From NCBI GenBank assembly GCA_020200675.1, contig JAIVIG010000005.1, forward strand, positions 1-18,354: DNA of 18,354 bases. Direction: 5' to 3'. Source of the stretch: Actinomycetota bacterium. Its GTDB lineage: Bacteria > Actinomycetota > Rubrobacteria > Rubrobacterales > Rubrobacteraceae. The notes beneath the pieces were generated by a model that had not been told where the DNA came from, searched no databases, and saw nothing but the letters and a program-made list of their open reading frames with translations. This document shows, piece by piece, positions 14,720 through 18,354 of the stretch; position 1 is the first letter of the stretch, and each line of letters opens with the position of its first letter. Made by a program: the position numbers and the translations under genes.

Positions 14720-15418
14720 ATGGTGCAGGACGTACAGGGGACCGCGCGCAGGATACTGTTGGTGGACGACGAGCCCTCGATCCAGAAGATGCTATTGCAC
14801 GCTCTGGAGCGGGAGGGTTTTCAGGTGCATGCCGTGGGTGACGGGGAGGCGGCGCTAGAGGCGTTCGGCTCTTACGAGCCGCATCTACTGATCCTGGACA
14901 TCATGTTGCCGAAGATCGACGGCACGGAGGTGTGTCGCAGGATCCGGTCGCAGAGCGACGTACCCATAATCATGCTCACGGCGAAGGACGACGAGATAGA
15001 CCGGGTCGTGGGCCTGGAGCTCGGGGCGGACGACTACGTAACCAAGCCGTTCGCCGTCCGGGAGCTCGTGGCCAGGGTGCGTGCGATAATGCGCCGCGCG
15101 TCGGTCCCCACGGGCCAGCGGCAGGACGAACTCACCTACGACAGCCTGAAGATTCACCTGCCCAGCCGCAGGGTCGCCGTGGCTGGCAAGGAGATAGACC
15201 TTACGTACACGGAGTTCGAGCTTCTGGTGACGCTCGCCTCCAACCCGGGCCGGGTCTTCTCGCGCAGCACCCTGCTCACGCGGGTGTGGGGCGACGAGTT
15301 CCGTGACGAGCGCACGGTCGACGTGCACATCCGCCATCTGCGGGAGAAGATCGAACGCGACCCCCGGAACCCGGAGTTTATCCACACCGCCCGGGGTGTG
15401 GGGTATGTCTTCCGCTAG
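14720..15418 (+). CDS. OmpR/PhoB-family response regulator, 232 aa
   Basis: Cytoplasmic transcription factor switched by phosphorylation. The receiver domain (about 10-125) has the acidic pair Asp16-Asp17 (LLVDDEPS), phosphoacceptor Asp60 (LLILDIMLPKIDG), Thr87 (IIMLTAKDDE) and Lys109 (DYVTKPF). The C-terminal winged helix (about 135-232) carries LTYTEFELLVTLASNPGRVFSR, the recognition region RTVDVHIRHLREKIE and the final GVGYVFR. It is full length. The start at 14720 is supported by AAAGGGCGG upstream at a slightly long spacing. It overlaps the histidine kinase gene by 14 bases, so the two form an operon. Sequence alone does not name the signal; resemblance to PhoP/PhoB and ResD types is equal by eye. 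Confidence 0.95.
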   Translation: MVQDVQGTARRILLVDDEPSIQKMLLHALEREGFQVHAVGDGEAALEAFGSYEPHLLILDIMLPKIDGTEVCRRIRSQSDVPIIMLTAKDDEIDRVVGLELGADDYVTKPFAVRELVARVRAIMRRASVPTGQRQDELTYDSLKIHLPSRRVAVAGKEIDLTYTEFELLVTLASNPGRVFSRSTLLTRVWGDEFRDERTVDVHIRHLREKIERDPRNPEFIHTARGVGYVFR

Positions 15419-17288
15419 GGACAGGTTTTTCTCATTCAAGCGTAAGGGGTGGCTTGCTGGAAGCACCCCTCCGAGGGGCGGAGCCCGTCTGCCGTCGTGG
15501 TTCTCGCTCGAGCGGCTCTTGCTCGGGCGCCGCGCCGGCTTTCGGCGCCGCATCAGCATCCAGGTGTGGCTCACGGTGCTGTTCTTGCTCGTGATCGCGT
15601 TCGCCGGAGGGACGGCGTACTCTATCGTCTACCCCAGACTCGAAAACACCCTGATGCAGATGCAAAAGGACAGCTTCGAGCAGGTATTCGACCAGTTCGA
15701 GGATAACCTTCGGCGTAACCCGCGGATCGACGAGCAGTACATAAGCTTCTACGCGATCAACCGGGGCCTGGAGTGGGGTGTGATCCAGGAGAACGGCGAG
15801 GTCTTGAGGGGGGACCCCGGCGAATACGACGCCCGAGCGGTACAGACCGCCCTCGAAAACGGGACGCCTTTCACGCAGCTCACGGTGGCCGGGAGTGAAG
15901 ACCGCGAGGGACAGACGCTCGCGACCTACGCCACCCCGATAACGATGGCCGGTGATTCCCAAACGACGGCGCTCGTCTTCACCAAGTACTACACGGAGGG
16001 CGAGATCCTGGACACGGAGGAGGCCCTTGGCAGGATCGGCTTTCTGGCGCTCCTCGCTGGGGCTCTGGCGCTCTTGATCGCGGGCTTCTCGGGCTACGTG
16101 GTGGCGAACCTGCTCTCGCGTCGCCTGAGCCGCCTCGACGTCGCCGCCAGACGCCTGGCCTCCGGGAACTTCGACGAGCGCATCACCACCCGCATCGAGG
16201 ACGAGGTGGGCTCCCTGGGCGAGACGTTCAACGCGATGGCCTCCTCTCTCAAGGGCGCCTTCCGGCAGGCCGAGCAGGAGAAGGCGCGCAGCCAGGCCAT
16301 CCTCTACGGTATGACCGACGCGGTCATCGGCGTGGACAGGGACCTGAACGCCACCTTCCTCAACCCCCGCGCTCGCGAACTCCTGGAGAACTCCGACCCC
16401 GCCTTCCACGACCGCCTGCAGGAGGTCCTCGCCAAGAGCCGTTTCTCAGGCCCGGCCACCGAGCCCGAGGCCCACGCGGGGGACCGTATCATCGAGATCC
16501 GGGCTGCCCCCCTGGAGGATGGCGCTCTTGCCATCCTCCGCGACGTCACCGAAGAGCGCCAGATCGAACGCGCCAAAGCCGAGTTTATCGCCAACGCCTC
16601 CCACGAGCTCAAAACCCCCCTCTTCGCCCTCCAGGGCTACCTCGAGATGCTCGAGGACGAGGAGGACGAGGAGGTCCGCAAGTCCTTCCTCAAGGACATG
16701 CAGGCCCAGACCGAGCGCCTGAAGAGTCTCGCCAAGACCCTCCTCGATCTCTCCCGCCTGGACGCGAACGCCGTGACCTTCCGCCTGGAAGAGGTCGACC
16801 TCGAAGACCTGCTGCACGAGCTCAGGCGGGACTTCGCCTACACGGGGCGCGAGATCAACATCCACACCGAAGAGGACCTCCCCCCGGTAAGGACCGACCC
16901 CATACAGCTCCACCGCATGCTCGCCATCCTGCTCGACAACGCCCTCAAATACTCGGGCGGCCCCGAAGGCACCGAGCCCGTGGACCTCGAACTCCACCGC
17001 GAGGACGGCCACGCCCTGGTGAGCGTCTCCGACCACGGCTGCGGCATCCCCGAAGCCGAGATACCGCACATCTTCGACCGCTTCTACCGCGCCCAGGGCT
17101 CCTCCCGCGCCGACGGAACCGGCCTGGGCCTGGCCCTGGCCGGCGAGATCTCCCAACACCTCGGCGGCGATATCCGCGTCGAGAGCGAGCCCGACCAGGG
17201 CAGCACCTTCTCCGTCGAACTCCCCCTCGTGAACGGAAACAGAGGGGATTTAACCGACGGAGATGAACCAATTTCAACACCTTCTTAA
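15405..17288 (+). CDS. Membrane sensor histidine kinase (HAMP-PAS-HisKA-HATPase), 627 aa
   Basis: Sensor partner of the upstream response regulator. The ATG at 15405, after GGGGTGTGGGG and inside the end of the regulator gene, is preferred; the open frame extends to 15303 only as overlap. Layout: basic, unusually long (about 53 aa) cytoplasmic N-terminus; TM1 about 54-76; an extracytoplasmic domain of about 130 residues with VIQENGEVLRGDPGEYD; TM2 about 211-234; HAMP about 235-286; PAS about 296-381 (AILYGMTDAVIGVDRDLNA); HisKA with phospho-His400 in ANASHELKTPL; HATPase with LLDNALKYSG (N box), DHGCGIPEAEIPHIFDRFYR (G1/F) and GTGLGLALAGEI (G2). The plan resembles PhoR/ResE kinases. All catalytic boxes are intact. 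The C-terminal tail after VELPLV is short, Asp/Thr-rich and probably unstructured. Confidence 0.95.
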   Translation: MSSARDRFFSFKRKGWLAGSTPPRGGARLPSWFSLERLLLGRRAGFRRRISIQVWLTVLFLLVIAFAGGTAYSIVYPRLENTLMQMQKDSFEQVFDQFEDNLRRNPRIDEQYISFYAINRGLEWGVIQENGEVLRGDPGEYDARAVQTALENGTPFTQLTVAGSEDREGQTLATYATPITMAGDSQTTALVFTKYYTEGEILDTEEALGRIGFLALLAGALALLIAGFSGYVVANLLSRRLSRLDVAARRLASGNFDERITTRIEDEVGSLGETFNAMASSLKGAFRQAEQEKARSQAILYGMTDAVIGVDRDLNATFLNPRARELLENSDPAFHDRLQEVLAKSRFSGPATEPEAHAGDRIIEIRAAPLEDGALAILRDVTEERQIERAKAEFIANASHELKTPLFALQGYLEMLEDEEDEEVRKSFLKDMQAQTERLKSLAKTLLDLSRLDANAVTFRLEEVDLEDLLHELRRDFAYTGREINIHTEEDLPPVRTDPIQLHRMLAILLDNALKYSGGPEGTEPVDLELHREDGHALVSVSDHGCGIPEAEIPHIFDRFYRAQGSSRADGTGLGLALAGEISQHLGGDIRVESEPDQGSTFSVELPLVNGNRGDLTDGDEPISTPS

Positions 17289-17303
17289 TTTTTATTAAGT
17301 TTT
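17284..17303 (+). terminator. AT-rich hairpin at the histidine kinase stop, with T-run
   Basis: CTTAAT (17284-17289) pairs with ATTAAG (17294-17299) across a TTTT loop, and T4 follows at 17300-17303. The stem overlaps the TAA stop at 17286-17288. The AT-rich stem is weak for a terminator; the same TTAAT/TTAAG bases could instead be a regulator site upstream of the -10 at 17331. Confidence 0.42.
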
Positions 17304-17330
17304 CCTCTACCGCTTCGAAACTTTTCTCTG

Positions 17331-17336
17331 TAGAAT
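17331..17336 (+). promoter_or_regulatory. -10 box TAGAAT ahead of the small RNA candidate
   Basis: TAGAAT preceded by TG lies seven to eight bases before the first base of a strong RNA stem (17344). This is the spacing expected if transcription starts at the 5' end of the stem. It is the same hexamer seen before the sortase and HhH genes. No -35 is evident. Confidence 0.42.
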
Positions 17337-17342
17337 AGTGGC

Positions 17343-17408
17343 CGGGGCAGCGTTTGGTTCGTGGATTCTCCCCCCTCCCCGCGGACCTAGAGCTGCCCCT
17401 TTGTGTTA
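17343..17408 (+). ncRNA. Candidate small RNA with a two-tier stem and a C6 loop
   Basis: GGGGCAGC (17344-17351) pairs perfectly with GCTGCCCC (17392-17399). Inside it, separated by small internal loops, GGTTCGTGG (17356-17364) pairs with CCGCGGACC (17379-17387) over nine pairs, two of them G-U. The 14-base apical loop contains a run of six C (17370-17375) and resembles an anti-Shine-Dalgarno sequence. TTTGTGTT follows the outer stem, and a -10-like TAGAAT precedes it. C-rich loops mark actinobacterial 6C RNA and other regulatory RNAs, but 6C RNA has two such hairpins and only one is visible here. An alternative is a long terminator of the two-component operon. Confidence 0.45.
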
Positions 17409-17583
17409 GCTGTCAGGTATCAGCCCTCAGCCTTCAGCTAGGGATCGAGAGGAGATGCGTCTTCGTTGCGGAGCATCGTCCTTACTTCTCTGAAAACGGT
17501 AGCTCCGAGGAGGGGACCGTGATCTTCACCGGATAAGCCTTCCGCCGAGAGAGCTGATGGCTGGTTGCTGAACGCTGATAGCT
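17408..17583. repeat. Element bounded by 32-bp imperfect inverted repeats built of 7-bp units
   Basis: The left arm (17408-17439) is a TCAGNNN heptamer series (TCAGGTA, TCAGCCC, TCAGCCT, TCAGCTA). The right arm (17552-17583) is the reverse-complement series CTGANNN-like (CTGATGG, CTGGTTG, CTGAACG, CTGATAG). Aligned as inverted repeats the arms agree at about 24 of 32 positions, both ending in AGCT. They enclose 112 bases without a convincing gene. It may be a dispersed heptamer repeat, a MITE-like relic, or a large hairpin. No target-site duplication is obvious. Confidence 0.55.
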
Positions 17584-17587
17584 ATCT

Positions 17588-18229
17588 TCAGCCGAAGAGG
17601 GGCGGTATCCCGAACAGGAGGAGGAGTGGGCGCGCCACGCTCAACAGCCACCCTATAGGCGAGAAGACGCCTGGTAGGAAGGTGAGGAGCACGAGGCCGA
17701 ACAGGATCACCGGCCCGTACTGGTTCATGAAGTTGACGAAGCCGTTCAGGGAGCGCGGCAGAAACGGGAAGATCACCTTCGCGCCGTCGAGCGGGGGGAT
17801 AGGTATTAGGTTGAAGATGAACAACAGGGCGTTGACGAACGCTACGCCCAGGATGCAGAAGAGGACGAGCCTGCCCTGAAACGGTGGCAGCCGTATCAGG
17901 ACGGCGCAGAGCGCGACTATCGCCAAATTCGTCGCGGGACCGGCGAGAGCGACGGCCACCGGTCCCAACACGCCGCCCCGGAGCTTGGACGGCTCGATGG
18001 GCACCGGACGGCCCCACCCGAACCCGACCATCACGAGCATCAGGCTCCCCAGCACGTCCAGGTGCGATGCCGGGTTGAGCGTCACCCGTCCGTAGCGGTA
18101 GGGCGTGTCGTCGCCCAGGGCGTAGGCCGAGTAGGCGTGGGCCGCCTCGTGCAGCACTATACCGAAGGCGAAGCCGAGCAGCATCGCCACGGCGGCGATG
18201 GGGTTCTGTTGAAATACGGCAAGGAACAT
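17588..18229 (-). CDS. Site-2 protease family (M50) membrane metalloprotease, 213 aa
   Basis: An intramembrane zinc protease of the small site-2 type, four to six helices without a PDZ domain. The zinc motif HEAAH (His27, Glu28, His31) lies in the first helix (FGIVLHEAAHAYSAYALGDDTPYRYGRVTLNP), and the second motif N-L-I-P-I-P-P-L-D-G (residues 140-149; Asp148) completes the site. VALAGPATNLAIVAL (93-107) is the usual helix between. Substrates are unknown. Homologues in this size class occur in most bacteria as well as SpoIVFB in endospore formers. The ATG at 18229 lacks an SD, and TGTAATAAT lies upstream on this strand at a distance compatible with a very short leader. The end of a preceding gene on the same strand may lie 49 bases upstream. 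Confidence 0.92.
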   Translation of the reverse strand: MFLAVFQQNPIAAVAMLLGFAFGIVLHEAAHAYSAYALGDDTPYRYGRVTLNPASHLDVLGSLMLVMVGFGWGRPVPIEPSKLRGGVLGPVAVALAGPATNLAIVALCAVLIRLPPFQGRLVLFCILGVAFVNALLFIFNLIPIPPLDGAKVIFPFLPRSLNGFVNFMNQYGPVILFGLVLLTFLPGVFSPIGWLLSVARPLLLLFGIPPLFG

Positions 18230-18278
18230 AGGGAGCTGATTATTACACGCCCGGAATTACCGGCGGTAGCCTACCCCG

Positions 18279-18353
18279 TCAGGCCGTCCGCGAAGCCGAC
18301 ACCGTAACGTGGTTGCCGGTCTCAGAGACGTAGTCGGCGAGCTGGGGCCTCAA
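18279..18353 (-). CDS. Possible C-terminal end of an unidentified gene (partial)
   Basis: At the right edge an open minus-strand frame reads LRPQLADYVSETGNHVTVSA and ends with TGA at 18279-18281. It has coding-like composition and is followed 49 bases later by the site-2 protease gene in the same direction, as in an operon. Twenty-four residues are too few to assign a family, and chance openness at this GC content is a real alternative. Confidence 0.35.
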   Translation of the reverse strand: MRPQLADYVSETGNHVTVSASRTA

Positions 18354-18354
18354 G

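Noticed and set aside
15432..16409. A 325-codon minus-strand frame opposite the histidine kinase
   Set aside because: Shadow of the kinase frame; no SD and no recognisable motif.
1..18354. tRNA or rRNA genes
   Set aside because: No cloverleaf with a GTTCRANYC-type arm and matching acceptor stem, and no rRNA-like conserved blocks were seen on either strand by eye.

Overview
The window reads as chromosomal DNA from a GC-rich Gram-positive actinobacterium, most likely a Rubrobacter-like deep-branching lineage. This is an inference from combined traits: a nuoL-nuoM-nuoN string, a DnaQ-type exonuclease fused to a UvrC/Cho-type GIY-YIG nuclease (typical of actinobacteria), a class E-like sortase, a BofA-family protein, very GC-rich codons with Arg/Asp/Glu/Ala-rich proteins, and several start codons sitting almost directly on a -10 box (leaderless messages). 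No rRNA, tRNA, CRISPR array or intact insertion sequence was found.

Layout. 1-3711: the end of a complex I operon (nuoL 3' end, nuoM, nuoN); nuoN carries a one-base frameshift. 3712-4214: a 0.5 kb stretch with no recognisable gene. 4215-5886: a soluble protein of unknown function, a lipoprotein and a small BofA-like membrane protein, the last preceded by an intrinsic-terminator hairpin with a competing alternative fold. 5928-8185: a cell-wall pair, a sortase (minus) divergent from a D-Ala-D-Ala carboxypeptidase (plus), sharing an intergenic region with TTAACC/TTAAGG repeats. 8219-9558: a membrane protein and an atypical SDR enzyme on the minus strand. 9559-10478: debris, including a decayed agmatinase/arginase-family gene with frameshifts, a 17-bp tandem duplication and loss of its catalytic centre. 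10592-11836: moeA (molybdenum cofactor). 11950-14662: two overlapping genes, a protein with two helix-hairpin-helix regions and the exonuclease/GIY-YIG fusion, which together look like a DNA repair module. 14720-17288: an OmpR/PhoB-type response regulator overlapping a PAS-containing histidine kinase. 17289-17587: a candidate structured small RNA with a C6 loop and an element bounded by 32-bp imperfect inverted repeats made of 7-bp units. 17588-18229: a site-2 protease (M50) on the minus strand, perhaps preceded by the tail of another gene.

How the parts may connect. Complex I builds the proton gradient. Sortase and carboxypeptidase act on the same envelope peptidoglycan, and their shared intergenic region has direct repeats of the kind OmpR-family regulators bind. 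BofA proteins in endospore formers restrain an M50 protease, and both families occur here about 12 kb apart. The least described units are the HhH plus Exo-GIY-YIG pair, the C-loop RNA candidate with its neighbouring inverted-repeat element, and the BofA-like gene in a lineage where sporulation by the sigma-K route is not expected.
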